Assembly (NCBI RefSeq): GCF_018304945.1
Contig: NZ_JAGQEE010000007.1
Coordinates: forward strand, 277,583-341,582
Reading direction: 5' to 3'
DNA: 64,000 nucleotides
Source of the DNA: Collimonas humicola
GTDB lineage: Bacteria; Pseudomonadota; Gammaproteobacteria; Burkholderiales; Burkholderiaceae_D
This document shows, piece after piece, positions 20,621 to 28,823 of this stretch (position 1 is the first letter of the stretch; every line of letters begins with the position of its first letter). A program made the translations under genes and the position numbers. Below the pieces are notes generated by a model. It saw only the letters and a list, made by a program, of their open reading frames with translations, was not told the origin of the DNA and searched no databases.

Positions 20621-20649
20621 CGGGCCGCGGCATCATCTGCAGCGGCCCG
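20621..20649. terminator. Hairpin between convergent clsB and anti-sigma genes
   Basis: Perfect 8-bp stem CGGGCCGC/GCGGCCCG with a 13-base loop. There is only a short T run on the minus-strand side, so termination ability is uncertain. Confidence 0.4.
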
Positions 20650-20671
20650 TATCGGAAGCAACCGTCAGCGG

Positions 20672-21394
20672 CTAGATCTGCACCCAGGCGCCCTTGAAGA
20701 CGATGGGCCCGGTCGGACCGTTGGGATTCGGCGATCCGCCCTTCGGTTCCAGTGTCACCGCCAGCAGCGGGACCGACTGCGGCGTAGCGTTGGCAGGCAA
20801 GGCCAGGCTGACGCTGCCGTCGGCGGCCAGCAGGCCGAGCGAACGCGGCGGACCTTCTTTCGGCACAGCCCACAGTTCCAGGCTCTTGTCGGCGGCGATC
20901 GCCTGCGGCGCCACCACCTTGACTGTCAGGCGGCCGCCTGGCGCATCTCCGGTCACAACGGCAATCGGTTGCGCCTGATCGTTGCTCAGCATCGCGATAT
21001 ACGAGCTTGCCGCAGGCGCCGGCACCGGCTGCAATTGCTTGGTCAATAGCAGCGAGGTCAGGATCAGGGCCGCGGCGGTCGAGAACATGCCCAGTCCGCG
21101 CCAGAAGCTGAGGTCTTCGCGCAGCTCGAACCAGAAGGGACGCTTGTGCTGCGGCTTGGCGGACAGGCCCAGCTTGGCTTCGATGGCCGGCCAGAGCGCT
21201 GCCGGCGGCGGCACTGCCGGCGCCAACTCGGCCATTGGATGCAGCCGGTCCTGCCATTCGGCTACCGCCAGGCGCAATACGTCGTGACGCCGCAGCAAGC
21301 TCTCGAAACGGCGCCGTGCGCCGCCCTTGAGCGTGCCCAATACATATTCGGCTGCCAGCTTGTCTATCAGGGCAGGCTTGGTCTGGATGTCCAT
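20672..21394 (-). CDS. Anti-sigma factor, RskA-like
   Basis: A 240-residue membrane anti-sigma factor. The cytoplasmic N-terminal region (LAAEYVLGTLKGGARRRFESLL) is the typical anti-sigma start for this group. It is followed by one transmembrane segment (GMFSTAAALILTSLLL, about 105-120) and a periplasmic RskA C-terminal domain (SLELWAVPKEGPPRSLGLL). The start at 21394 overlaps the sigma factor stop (TGATG), so the pair is translationally coupled. The signal sensed is unknown. Confidence 0.88.
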   Translation of the reverse strand: MDIQTKPALIDKLAAEYVLGTLKGGARRRFESLLRRHDVLRLAVAEWQDRLHPMAELAPAVPPPAALWPAIEAKLGLSAKPQHKRPFWFELREDLSFWRGLGMFSTAAALILTSLLLTKQLQPVPAPAASSYIAMLSNDQAQPIAVVTGDAPGGRLTVKVVAPQAIAADKSLELWAVPKEGPPRSLGLLAADGSVSLALPANATPQSVPLLAVTLEPKGGSPNPNGPTGPIVFKGAWVQI

Positions 21395-21978
21395 CAGACG
21401 CTCCCCAGCTTGCCGAGGCAGGCTTTGAGGCGCTCCAGGCCGCGCCGTATCCATGTTTTGACGGTGCCGATCGGCAGCTTCATTTGCTCTGCCACTTCGC
21501 TATGCGACAGGTCATGATAGAAGGACAGGGCAATGGCTTGCCGATGCAATCCCTCCAGACGCCCAAGGCATGTCGCCAGCGCCTTTGCATCGTCGGTGAG
21601 CTGCAGCGCTTCCAACGGTGTCGGATCGGCGCTTTCCATTGCGTTCATGACTTCCTTGTCAAATGTGTCGGCATCGATCTCGACGGCGCGGTCGGCACGG
21701 CGCAGGAAGTCGAAGGCCTTGTTGCGCACGATGGTGGTCATCCAGGTCAACGGCGCCGCCAGGCTGGCCTGGTAGCTGTCGGCGTTGTTCCAGATGCTGA
21801 TGAAGCTTTCCTGCAGGACCTCTTCCGCCCATTCGCGCTTAACTAGTATACGCAGCGCGAAGCCAAACAGTTTCGGAGAAGTCGCCTCATACAGAGCGCG
21901 GAAAGCGGCGGCGTCCTTGCGCACGACGGCTGCAAGCCAGATTTTCAATTGTTCCGGATGCAGGTCTGTAGAAGGCAA
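21394..21978 (-). CDS. ECF RNA polymerase sigma factor
   Basis: A 194-residue group 4 sigma factor with region 2 (FALRILVKREWAEEVLQESFISIWNNADSY, binding core polymerase and the -10 element) and region 4 (LPIGTVKTWIRRGLERLKACL, helix-turn-helix for the -35 element). It resembles the SigK/RpoE-type factors paired with RskA-like anti-sigmas. Translation starts at TTG 21978, preceded by AAGGAAG at good spacing. The pair probably controls an envelope or oxidative stress regulon; no autoregulatory promoter could be identified with confidence. Confidence 0.9.
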   Translation of the reverse strand: MPSTDLHPEQLKIWLAAVVRKDAAAFRALYEATSPKLFGFALRILVKREWAEEVLQESFISIWNNADSYQASLAAPLTWMTTIVRNKAFDFLRRADRAVEIDADTFDKEVMNAMESADPTPLEALQLTDDAKALATCLGRLEGLHRQAIALSFYHDLSHSEVAEQMKLPIGTVKTWIRRGLERLKACLGKLGSV

Positions 21979-22145
21979 TTCGACTTCCTTTTGATGTGGA
22001 CTGCGTTCGCATTACCGGCGGGGCCTGGTTTTGTTGTTGCGCAACCAAGCATCTCAATCTGCAGATTAGCGCATGGCAACTTGTGGCGCAACCGGCAAGC
22101 GGCGATCGCCTTGTCTCTTGCTCAATTGGTTTAGGCGGCGGCCGT

Positions 22146-22173
22146 AAAAAAGCCCGCTGTCTGAAGGCGGGCT
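22146..22173 (-). terminator. Rho-independent terminator of mscL
   Basis: Read on the minus strand, a 7-bp stem AGCCCGC/GCGGGCT is followed by TTTTT. Confidence 0.8.
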
Positions 22174-22209
22174 GTCGGCTGCGGCTGTGCCGCTAGCTGC
22201 AGGGCGGCG

Positions 22210-22620
22210 TTATTTTTTCAGGGAATCGCGGATCTCGCGCAGCAGCACGGTATTTTCCGGATCGGCCGCCGGTGCGGGCGGCACTTCGCCGCGCAACTTG
22301 TTGATGATGCGCACCATCTGGAAGATCACGAATGCCAGGATGATGAAATTCAGGGCGATAGTGAGGAAGTTGCCATAGGCTAGCACCGCGCCGGCCTTCT
22401 TCGCTTCGGCCAGGGTCAGGTCGGCGCTTTGGCCGTTCAGCGGGAAGTAGTGGTTGGCGAAGTCGAGGCCGCCGAAAATCTTGCCGACCACCGGCATGAT
22501 GATGTCCTGCACCAATGAATCGACGATCTTGCCGAAGGCGCCGCCGATGATGACGCCGACCGCCAGATCCATCACATTGCCTTTGAGTGCAAAGGTCTTG
22601 AATTCTTGCATCATGCTCAT
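22210..22620 (-). CDS. mscL: Large-conductance mechanosensitive channel MscL
   Basis: Homopentameric inner-membrane channel that opens under hypo-osmotic membrane tension. The 136-residue length is normal. It has the N-terminal amphipathic helix [19 protein letters not shown], first pore-lining helix [13 protein letters not shown], a periplasmic loop, second helix [19 protein letters not shown], and the charged C-terminal bundle ending [11 protein letters not shown]. It is monocistronic with its own terminator. Confidence 0.97.
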   Translation of the reverse strand: MSMMQEFKTFALKGNVMDLAVGVIIGGAFGKIVDSLVQDIIMPVVGKIFGGLDFANHYFPLNGQSADLTLAEAKKAGAVLAYGNFLTIALNFIILAFVIFQMVRIINKLRGEVPPAPAADPENTVLLREIRDSLKK

Positions 22621-22839
22621 ATCGCTATTTCTCCATACTAATGTTGACAGTCGGGAAGATACTGCGATCGCGACCGGATTAAAAGGACAAAATTGTCAAT
22701 TCTTGTTATTTTCCAGCATCTTTTCCCCATCGCTTAGACTTGCTGCGGTGCAAGAGTGAGGCGCTGACGGGAATTGTGCCAGATTTAACGGCAGATTCCA
22801 CACAATTAGCTGATTTTGTACTTGACTGTACGTATTTCC

Positions 22840-22868
22840 TTTAAAACAGTCTCCGGCTTCGATATAAT
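22840..22868 (+). promoter_or_regulatory. Putative promoter of petABC
   Basis: A perfect TATAAT at 22863-22868 with a weak TTTAAA -35 hexamer 17 bases upstream, 55 bases before the petA start. The rest of the 303-base gap between mscL and petA shows no gene. Confidence 0.5.
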
Positions 22869-22923
22869 CTAGGGTTGCTAGAAGTTCCGTGCAATTTTCG
22901 TATTTTGACTGATTGGGGTTGGT

Positions 22924-23544
22924 ATGAGTATCGAAAAGCAGGTCGATTCCGGTCGGCGTGGTTTGCTCGTCGCTACATGCGCGGCGGGTGGCGTGGCCGG
23001 TCTGGCCACGGCGGGGGCTTTTGTGTCCACGTTCCAGCCGTCCGAGCGCGCGAAAGCAGCAGGAGCGCCAGTGGAAGTGGATATTTCCGGCATTAAACCA
23101 GGCGAGATGCAAGTGTTCGAGTGGCGCGGTAAGCCCGTCTGGATCATGAAACGCACCCCCGAGCAAATGAAAGGGCTGGAACATACGGCCTCTGAAGTTG
23201 CCGATCCCGAGTCGCTCAAGCCCTACACCATGGACTTGCCCGACTACTGCAAGAACAAGTCGAACAACCGCGGCCACGTCGGCCACGAGGAAACCCTGGT
23301 GCTGGTCGGTATCTGCCCGCACCTGGGCTGCTCCCCATCCTCGAAATTCGCGCCGGGCGCACAGGCTTCGCTGCCGGACGACTGGCAAGGCGGCTTCCTC
23401 TGCCCTTGCCATGGTTCCACCTTCGACCTGGCCGGCCGTGTCTTCAAGAACAAGCCAGCGCCAAACAATCTCGATGTGCCACGCTACATGTACCTGTCCG
23501 ATACCAAGATCGTCATTGGTAAAGACGAGAAAGGTGAGGCTTAA
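22924..23544 (+). CDS. petA: Ubiquinol-cytochrome c reductase Rieske iron-sulfur subunit
   Basis: [2Fe-2S] subunit of the cytochrome bc1 complex that takes electrons from ubiquinol. The 206-residue protein has an N-terminal RRGLL twin-arginine-like motif before a single membrane helix (VATCAAGGVAGLATAGAFV), which fits Tat-dependent insertion. Cluster ligands are in CPHLGCSP and CPCHGSTFD (Cys-His in each). It opens the petABC operon, 3 bases before petB. Confidence 0.97.
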   Translation: MSIEKQVDSGRRGLLVATCAAGGVAGLATAGAFVSTFQPSERAKAAGAPVEVDISGIKPGEMQVFEWRGKPVWIMKRTPEQMKGLEHTASEVADPESLKPYTMDLPDYCKNKSNNRGHVGHEETLVLVGICPHLGCSPSSKFAPGAQASLPDDWQGGFLCPCHGSTFDLAGRVFKNKPAPNNLDVPRYMYLSDTKIVIGKDEKGEA

Positions 23545-23547
23545 ACC

Positions 23548-24951
23548 ATGGCATTCCACGAAAAGCAGCTGCCGGCCGATGCTCCCATCGCCGAAAAAGC
23601 CTTGAACTGGGTCGATGCGCGTTTCCCCGTGACTTCCACCTGGAAGGCGCATCTGTCGGAATACTACGCGCCAAAGAACTTCAATTTCTGGTACGCCTTC
23701 GGTTCGCTGGCGCTGCTGGTGCTGGTGATCCAGATCGTCACCGGAATCTTCCTGGTGATGCATTACAAGCCGGACGCCACCCTGGCTTTCGCCTCGGTCG
23801 AATACATCATGCGCGACGTCCCTTGGGGCTGGCTGGTGCGCTACATGCACTCGACCGGCGCTTCGGCCTTCTTCATCGTGGTCTACCTGCACATGGTGCG
23901 CGGCCTGCTGTACGGCTCGTACCGCAAACCGCGCGAACTGGTATGGCTGTTCGGCGTCGGCATTTTCCTGTGCCTGATGGGCGAAGCCTTCATGGGCTAT
24001 CTGCTGCCATGGGGCCAGATGTCGTATTGGGGCGCGCAGGTGATCGTCAACCTGTTCGGTGCGATTCCTTTCATCGGCCCTGACCTGTCGCTGTGGATAC
24101 GCGGCGACTACGTGGTGTCGGATGCTACCCTGAACCGCTTCTTCTCGTTCCACGTGATCGCGATTCCGCTGGTGCTGATCGGCCTGGTGGTGGCCCACAT
24201 CATCGCCCTGCACGAAGTCGGCTCGAACAATCCCGACGGCGTCGAGATCAAGGAAAAGCTGGATGCCAAGGGCGTGCCGCTGGATGGCGTGCCTTTCCAC
24301 CCTTACTACTCGGTGCATGACGTGATGGCGGTTGCGGTGTTCCTGATCGTCTTCAGCGCCGTGGTGTTCTTCGGCCCGGAAATGGGCGGCTACTTCCTCG
24401 AGTACAACAACTTTGTCCCGGCTGATTCGCTGAAGACGCCGCCGCATATCGCACCGGTCTGGTATTTCACGCCTTACTATTCGATCCTGCGGGCAGTGAC
24501 TTCGGACTTCATCATTTATCTGCAAGCCGGCGTTGCCGCCTTCATCGCGCTGCTGTGGTTCAAGTCAACGCTGAGCAGCATGATCAAGATTGCCGCCACC
24601 GCCGTCGGCGTGGCGATCATCGGCGCCATGTTCATCTTCGACGCCAAGTTCTTCGGCGTCGTCCTGATGGGCGTTTCGGTCGTGATCCTAGCCGGCCTGC
24701 CTTGGCTGGATCATTCCAAGGTCAAGTCGATCCGCTATCGTCCGAGCTGGCACAAATATGTCTACATCCTGTTTGCGATCACCTTCGTGGTGCTCGGTTA
24801 CCTTGGCGTGCAGCCGCCATCGGCAATCGGCGGCTATGTATCGAAGGTCTGCACTTTCATCTACTTCGGCTTCTTCCTGCTGATGCCATGGTGGAGCGCC
24901 GCCGGTACCTTCAAGCCGGTGCCGGACCGTGTTGTTTATCACCCGCACTAA
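23548..24951 (+). CDS. petB: Cytochrome b subunit of the bc1 complex
   Basis: A 467-residue integral membrane protein with bis-heme histidines in the second and fourth helices (RYMHSTGAS, YLHMVRGLLYGSYR; FFSFHVIAIPL, VVAHIIALHEVG) and the quinol-site PEWY-type segment seen here as HIAPVWYFTPYYSILRA. It has about nine hydrophobic segments, including the C-terminal region after the usual eight. It oxidises ubiquinol at Qo and reduces quinone at Qi. Confidence 0.97.
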   Translation: MAFHEKQLPADAPIAEKALNWVDARFPVTSTWKAHLSEYYAPKNFNFWYAFGSLALLVLVIQIVTGIFLVMHYKPDATLAFASVEYIMRDVPWGWLVRYMHSTGASAFFIVVYLHMVRGLLYGSYRKPRELVWLFGVGIFLCLMGEAFMGYLLPWGQMSYWGAQVIVNLFGAIPFIGPDLSLWIRGDYVVSDATLNRFFSFHVIAIPLVLIGLVVAHIIALHEVGSNNPDGVEIKEKLDAKGVPLDGVPFHPYYSVHDVMAVAVFLIVFSAVVFFGPEMGGYFLEYNNFVPADSLKTPPHIAPVWYFTPYYSILRAVTSDFIIYLQAGVAAFIALLWFKSTLSSMIKIAATAVGVAIIGAMFIFDAKFFGVVLMGVSVVILAGLPWLDHSKVKSIRYRPSWHKYVYILFAITFVVLGYLGVQPPSAIGGYVSKVCTFIYFGFFLLMPWWSAAGTFKPVPDRVVYHPH

Positions 24952-24967
24952 GCCAGAGGATAAGAAC

Positions 24968-25750
24968 ATGACATTGCTTAAAAGCGCATTGATAAAAAAA
25001 TTAATGGCGACTCTAGTGCTGCTGCCGGCGCTTGCCTTTGCCAGTGAAGAGGGCGGTTATCCGCTGGATACCGCTCCACCGCAGGGCAACAACCTGTCGG
25101 CGCTGCAGAACGGCGCCAAGCTGTTTGTGAATTACTGCCTCAACTGTCACTCCGCTTCGTCCATGCGCTACAACCGCCTGCGCGATATCGGCCTGACAGA
25201 AGAGCAGATCAAGGACAACCTCCTGTTCACCAGCGACAAGGTCGGCGGCCTGATGACCATCGCCATGGCGCCGAAAGACGGCAAGGAATGGTTCGGCGCC
25301 GCGCCGCCCGATTTGTCGGTGATCGCCCGCGCCAAGGCATCCGGCGCCGGCAGCGGCCCGGACTGGCTGTACACTTATCTGCGTACGTTCTACAAGGATG
25401 ACAGCCGTCCCAGCGGCTGGAACAACATGGTTTTCCCTAACGTCGGCATGCCGCACGTGCTGTGGGAACTGGAAGGCATTCGTACTGCCAAATACGAAGA
25501 CGTAAAAGATCCTCATGAAGAAGGCAAGATGGAGCACAAGTTTGTCGGTTTCGAGCAGCTCAAGCCAGGCAAGATGAACAAGGTCGAATACGACGTTGCA
25601 GTCGCCGACCTGGTTTCCTATCTTGAATGGATGGGCGAGCCTGCTCAGAATACCCGCAAGCGCCTGGGCGTCTGGGTACTGCTGTTCCTCGGCATGTTCT
25701 TTGTTCTGGCATGGCGCCTCAACGCGTCATACTGGAAAGACGTTAAGTAG
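24968..25750 (+). CDS. petC: Cytochrome c1 subunit of the bc1 complex
   Basis: A 260-residue periplasmic c-type cytochrome with a signal peptide (LMATLVLLPALAFA), heme motif CLNCH, distal methionine region (MVFPNVGMPHVLWE) and a C-terminal membrane anchor (LGVWVLLFLGMFFVLAW). ATG 24968 is 17 bases after petB. It passes electrons from the Rieske subunit to soluble cytochrome c. Two hairpins follow the stop. Confidence 0.96.
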   Translation: MTLLKSALIKKLMATLVLLPALAFASEEGGYPLDTAPPQGNNLSALQNGAKLFVNYCLNCHSASSMRYNRLRDIGLTEEQIKDNLLFTSDKVGGLMTIAMAPKDGKEWFGAAPPDLSVIARAKASGAGSGPDWLYTYLRTFYKDDSRPSGWNNMVFPNVGMPHVLWELEGIRTAKYEDVKDPHEEGKMEHKFVGFEQLKPGKMNKVEYDVAVADLVSYLEWMGEPAQNTRKRLGVWVLLFLGMFFVLAWRLNASYWKDVK

Positions 25751-25752
25751 TT

Positions 25753-25815
25753 CATATCCGCGATTTTGCGGATATGCGTTTTGGGGTGAGCCGTATGGGT
25801 CTCACCCTTTTGTTT
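25753..25815 (+). terminator. Double hairpin terminator after petC
   Basis: The first stem CATATCCGC/GCGGATATG has loop GATTTT. The second stem GGGTGAG/CTCACCC (25784-25807) is followed by TTTTGTTT. The second is the likely rho-independent terminator. Confidence 0.75.
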
Positions 25816-25831
25816 CTAAGGAACTATAAAA

Positions 25832-26443
25832 ATGATGGTTCTCTATTCGGGTACAACCTGCCCATTTTCACAACGCTGCCGTCTCGTTCTGTTCGAGAAA
25901 GGCATGGACTTTGAAATTCGCGATGTCGACTTGTTCAACAAGCCGGAAGACATCTCGACCATGAACCCTTATGGTCAAGTGCCGATCCTGGTCGAGCGCG
26001 ACCTGATTCTGTACGAGTCCAATATCATCAATGAGTACATCGACGAACGTTTCCCGCATCCGCAGCTGATGCCGGCCGATCCGCTGATGCGCGCCCGTGC
26101 GCGTTTGATGCTGTTCAACTTTGAGAAAGAATTGTTTATCCACGTGCACACGCTGGAAAACGAGAAAACCAAAGCAGCAGAGAAGAGCCACGACAAGGCA
26201 CGCTCGGAAATCCGCGACCGTCTGACCACGCTGGCGCCTTTGTTCCTGAAGAACAAATACATGCTGGGCGACGAGTTCTCGATGCTGGACGTGGCGATTG
26301 CGCCATTGCTGTGGCGTCTGGATCACTACGGCATCGAACTGTCGAAGACGGCTGCGCCGCTGATGAAGTATGCTGAGCGTATCTTCTCGCGCCCGGCCTA
26401 CATTGAAGCGCTGACGCCGTCGGAAAAAGTCATGCGTCGTTAA
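25832..26443 (+). CDS. sspA: Stringent starvation protein A
   Basis: GST-fold protein that binds RNA polymerase and alters transcription in stationary phase and acid stress. The 203-residue product has the thioredoxin-like N-terminal domain (VLYSGTTCPFSQRCRLVLFEKG, MNPYGQVPILVERDLILYESNIINEYIDE) and a helical C-terminal domain with MLGDEFSMLDVAIAPLLWRL. The petC terminator lies between, and a 96-base gap separates it from sspB. Its place after petABC is common in betaproteobacteria. Confidence 0.95.
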   Translation: MMVLYSGTTCPFSQRCRLVLFEKGMDFEIRDVDLFNKPEDISTMNPYGQVPILVERDLILYESNIINEYIDERFPHPQLMPADPLMRARARLMLFNFEKELFIHVHTLENEKTKAAEKSHDKARSEIRDRLTTLAPLFLKNKYMLGDEFSMLDVAIAPLLWRLDHYGIELSKTAAPLMKYAERIFSRPAYIEALTPSEKVMRR

Positions 26444-26539
26444 GATGTTGCTGTTCGCTGTCCGGTATCGCCGCTGGCGATGCGGGACAGCCCTTGCTCA
26501 GTTGTTTCTCAATCATTTGTACCGAACCAAGTAGCTGCC

Positions 26540-27049
26540 ATGTCCGAAACCTCTACCAAACCGTATCTGTTGCGCGCCATTTATGAATGGTGCACCGACA
26601 ATGGCTACACCCCCTATCTGGCGGCCAGGGTAGATGCGCACACGCGCGTGCCGATGCAATTCGTCAAGAATGGCGAGATTGTATTGAACATCAGTTTCGA
26701 AGCCACCAGCGGCTTGAAGATGGATAACGAGTTCGTCAATTTCAGCGCCCGTTTCGGCGGCGTATCGCGCGACATCTCCGTGCCGGTCGACAATGTGATC
26801 GCCATCTATGCCCGCGAAAACGGCCAAGGCATGGCCTTCGAACCATCGGCCCCGGCCGAGTCCGATCTCAGCGGCGCCGCGCCCGAACCTGAGCTCAGCA
26901 CCGAGCCGTCAGCCACGGTGACGCCGATTTTGACTTCCGTACCGTCGCCAAGCAGCGATGCCAAACAGAATTCGCCTGAAACAGACCCCGAAAAAGATCC
27001 GGAACCACCAAAAAAAGGTGGAAGACCTACCCTAACGCGAATTAAATAG
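26540..27049 (+). CDS. sspB: ClpXP adaptor SspB
   Basis: Delivers ssrA-tagged peptides to the ClpXP protease. The 169-residue protein has the globular SspB domain (about 1-110: PYLLRAIYEWCTDNGYTPYL, VLNISFEATSGL, PVDNVIAIYARENGQGM), a Pro/Ser/Glu-rich flexible linker and a C-terminal ClpX-docking motif GGRPTLTRIK, close to the E. coli tail. ATG 26540 gives the standard start. The frame is open further upstream without a good ribosome site. Confidence 0.95.
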   Translation: MSETSTKPYLLRAIYEWCTDNGYTPYLAARVDAHTRVPMQFVKNGEIVLNISFEATSGLKMDNEFVNFSARFGGVSRDISVPVDNVIAIYARENGQGMAFEPSAPAESDLSGAAPEPELSTEPSATVTPILTSVPSPSSDAKQNSPETDPEKDPEPPKKGGRPTLTRIK

Positions 27050-27074
27050 GTATAATTGCGGTCTTCGCAGTTTA

Positions 27075-27150
27075 GCTGGCTTAGCTCATCTGGTAGAGCA
27101 CCTGACTTGTAATCAGGGGGTGGCGGGTTCAAGTCCTGCAGCCAGCACCA
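27075..27150 (+). tRNA. tRNA-Thr (anticodon TGT)
   Basis: A 76-base cloverleaf with acceptor stem GCTGGCT/AGCCAGC, discriminator A and encoded CCA. The anticodon loop is CTTGTAA (TGT), on stem CCTGA/TCAGG, and the T loop is TTCAAGT. It serves as the attachment site of the adjoining prophage remnant; the gene copy is intact. Confidence 0.95.
27104..27150 (+). repeat. Attachment site copy within tRNA-Thr (att, left)
   Basis: The 3' part of tRNA-Thr from GACTTGTAATCAG to CCA is repeated at 30883-30930 with one extra G in the G run. The direct repeat bounds the prophage remnant. Confidence 0.9.
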
Positions 27151-27160
27151 ATATCTAAAA

Positions 27161-27190
27161 GGCCCACCGTCTGGTGGGCCTTTTTCTTTT
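27161..27190 (+). terminator. Terminator after tRNA-Thr
   Basis: 8-bp stem GGCCCACC/GGTGGGCC, loop GTCT, followed by TTTTTCTTTT. Confidence 0.9.
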
Positions 27191-27219
27191 GTTCCGCAAA
27201 AATCATTTTGTAGGCTTGA

Positions 27220-27592
27220 CTAGCTTACCCTGCGGTGTCGAACATAGTGTGCAGTCATTGTCGCGGTTGCGTGCCCTAGCTGGTCCTGTGCGGCAGAAAT
27301 ACCGTCAATTTCTTCTTTATCGGTTCCCGCTTTCGCCCGTAAATCACGGAATTGGAATTCCTTTATTCCGGTTGCTAGTTCGGGGTGGGTATTGATGGCG
27401 ACTTCCCTGGCGCGTGTAAATAAGCTGCGCAACGTGGTCGCGTTCATTGGGTACGCGCCCCAGCTGATGCGCCTCCTTGGCGTACTGCTGCATACGCTTG
27501 TTCGCGTCACCCAGCACAACGGTCGGATCTGGACCGGTGAAACTGTATAGCTTGGCATGCACCTGATAGCGGGTTGATATCCACGTTGCCAA
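27220..27592 (-). pseudogene. Phage tyrosine recombinase (integrase), C-terminal remnant with frameshift
   Basis: The C-terminal catalytic core is readable in one frame: a FQFRDLRAKAGTD segment holding the box I arginine, then QDQLGHATATMTAHYVRHR with the LGH box and the presumed nucleophilic tyrosine. Upstream sequence continues in another frame (27344-27592), so at least one frameshift is needed, and the N-terminal DNA-binding domain is missing. Its position next to the intact tRNA, pointing at it, is the usual place for an integrase. It cannot be functional as read. Confidence 0.8.
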
Positions 27593-27641
27593 CTGCCAAG
27601 GAATGTTTTGTTGCGAGGTGGCGTACTACAGTGTCGGTCTG

Positions 27642-27693
27642 GAAAAAAGAACGCGGCGACGCGAGGAGTGTTTGTACACTATCCGCGTCGCCG
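27642..27693 (-). terminator. Terminator of the leftward cargo genes
   Basis: Read on the minus strand: 10-bp stem CGGCGACGCG/CGCGTCGCCG, with a short inner stem AGTG/CACT in its apical loop, followed by CGTTCTTTTTTCC. It lies 136 bases past the end of the cargo gene. The surrounding 27593-27828 holds no recognisable gene. Confidence 0.6.
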
Positions 27694-27828
27694 TACCAGC
27701 TGATGAGGCTGTAGACAAGACCAAACCTACGAGTCTAGTGCAGATCAGGCGAAGGCAATCATACTTGCGCTGTGTAAAACTCAATGCAGAAAATCCGTAA
27801 ATCGCTCGATCGATTCACATTCGCAAAT

Positions 27829-28812
27829 CTAATTTGGCTTTAGAAAAGCATCCACGCTTTTGCTTTGGATCGCCGTCATAATTCGATCTCTATATTTCAA
27901 CAAATCCTGAAAAGAAGAAGCGTTGTTGGCATACGTAGTGTTTTTATAAAAATCGGACAAATTATCAAAACACTGACCTTTTGTGACGCATTGAAGTTCA
28001 ATGATTGAATTTGTTTGATCGCATACCATTCCAAACGAGCATGAGGCCAATTCCCAAGCATCAGTCAGCGGTGAATTTGCGGAGTTTTGTGGATAAAAAT
28101 GACCATCCAACCAATAACCAACGCCACCTTCCGGAGTTTGATACGTTACGATTTCTCGACCGAAAACACTTATTACGCCGGGATCTTGCAAATTACTGAT
28201 CTCTTTAAAAAATTGCTTTCTGGATTCCGACGAAATGTTGCGATCCGGGCCAGCGTTTCCAAGGATAAGAGCAAAAGAAATATCTACTGTACGTAAGATA
28301 TCTTTATCGTCCCTCTCTCTCCTGACCAGTTCACTAATAGTATCTGTAGAAAAATCATTATCAGAAAATCCTTGGCATCGGATTTTTATACGGTTATAAC
28401 TTGCAAGTCTTTTTCCGTAATTAATCGAATCTTCTTTTCCATCATTCCCTGGTTCTGGCAAATTACGCAATTCTCTGCATAAATTGAGCGCACTTATTGC
28501 ATAGCCGATGCCTCCTGCTTCTGGATGATTTTTTGCCGACTCCGCGAAGGCGTGTAGATCAGTGCTGGCATAAAAAGCTTTTGCCATTGCGACGGTGGGC
28601 TTTTCGTTTGATTTACCTGTTTGGCCAGCTAAAACCGTATTTTCTAATCTTGCCCCATCTTCCACTGAGCGTCCTACAGCCACGCTTTGATTCTGTATTG
28701 ACTGTTGCCCATCTGCCGCATCTTGACCCTTTGTGAAATGCCATGCATAACCGGCGATAGAAATGCCAATGACCAGAAAAATCAGCGCTTTGATCTTAAT
28801 CGAATTTTTCAT
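27829..28812 (-). CDS. Membrane-anchored protein of unknown function (prophage cargo)
   Basis: A 327-residue protein I do not recognise. ATG 28812 (MKNSIKIKALIFLV) has AGAGG upstream and gives one N-terminal transmembrane segment (about 8-25) with the rest outside the cytoplasm. The soluble part has several cysteines (LNLCREL, CQGFSD, CSFGMVCDQ, LQCVTKGQCFD) that could pair in the periplasm, and ends KSVDAFLKPN. It is AT-rich compared with its surroundings. It starts 11 bases after the preceding cargo gene, so the two form an operon. This looks like lysogenic cargo; no function can be given. Confidence 0.7.
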   Translation of the reverse strand: MKNSIKIKALIFLVIGISIAGYAWHFTKGQDAADGQQSIQNQSVAVGRSVEDGARLENTVLAGQTGKSNEKPTVAMAKAFYASTDLHAFAESAKNHPEAGGIGYAISALNLCRELRNLPEPGNDGKEDSINYGKRLASYNRIKIRCQGFSDNDFSTDTISELVRRERDDKDILRTVDISFALILGNAGPDRNISSESRKQFFKEISNLQDPGVISVFGREIVTYQTPEGGVGYWLDGHFYPQNSANSPLTDAWELASCSFGMVCDQTNSIIELQCVTKGQCFDNLSDFYKNTTYANNASSFQDLLKYRDRIMTAIQSKSVDAFLKPN

Positions 28813-28823
28813 ATAACCTCTAA

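Noticed and set aside
27603..27800. 65-codon plus-strand frame in the prophage remnant
   Set aside because: It spans a strong hairpin, has no recognisable family and no ribosome binding site.
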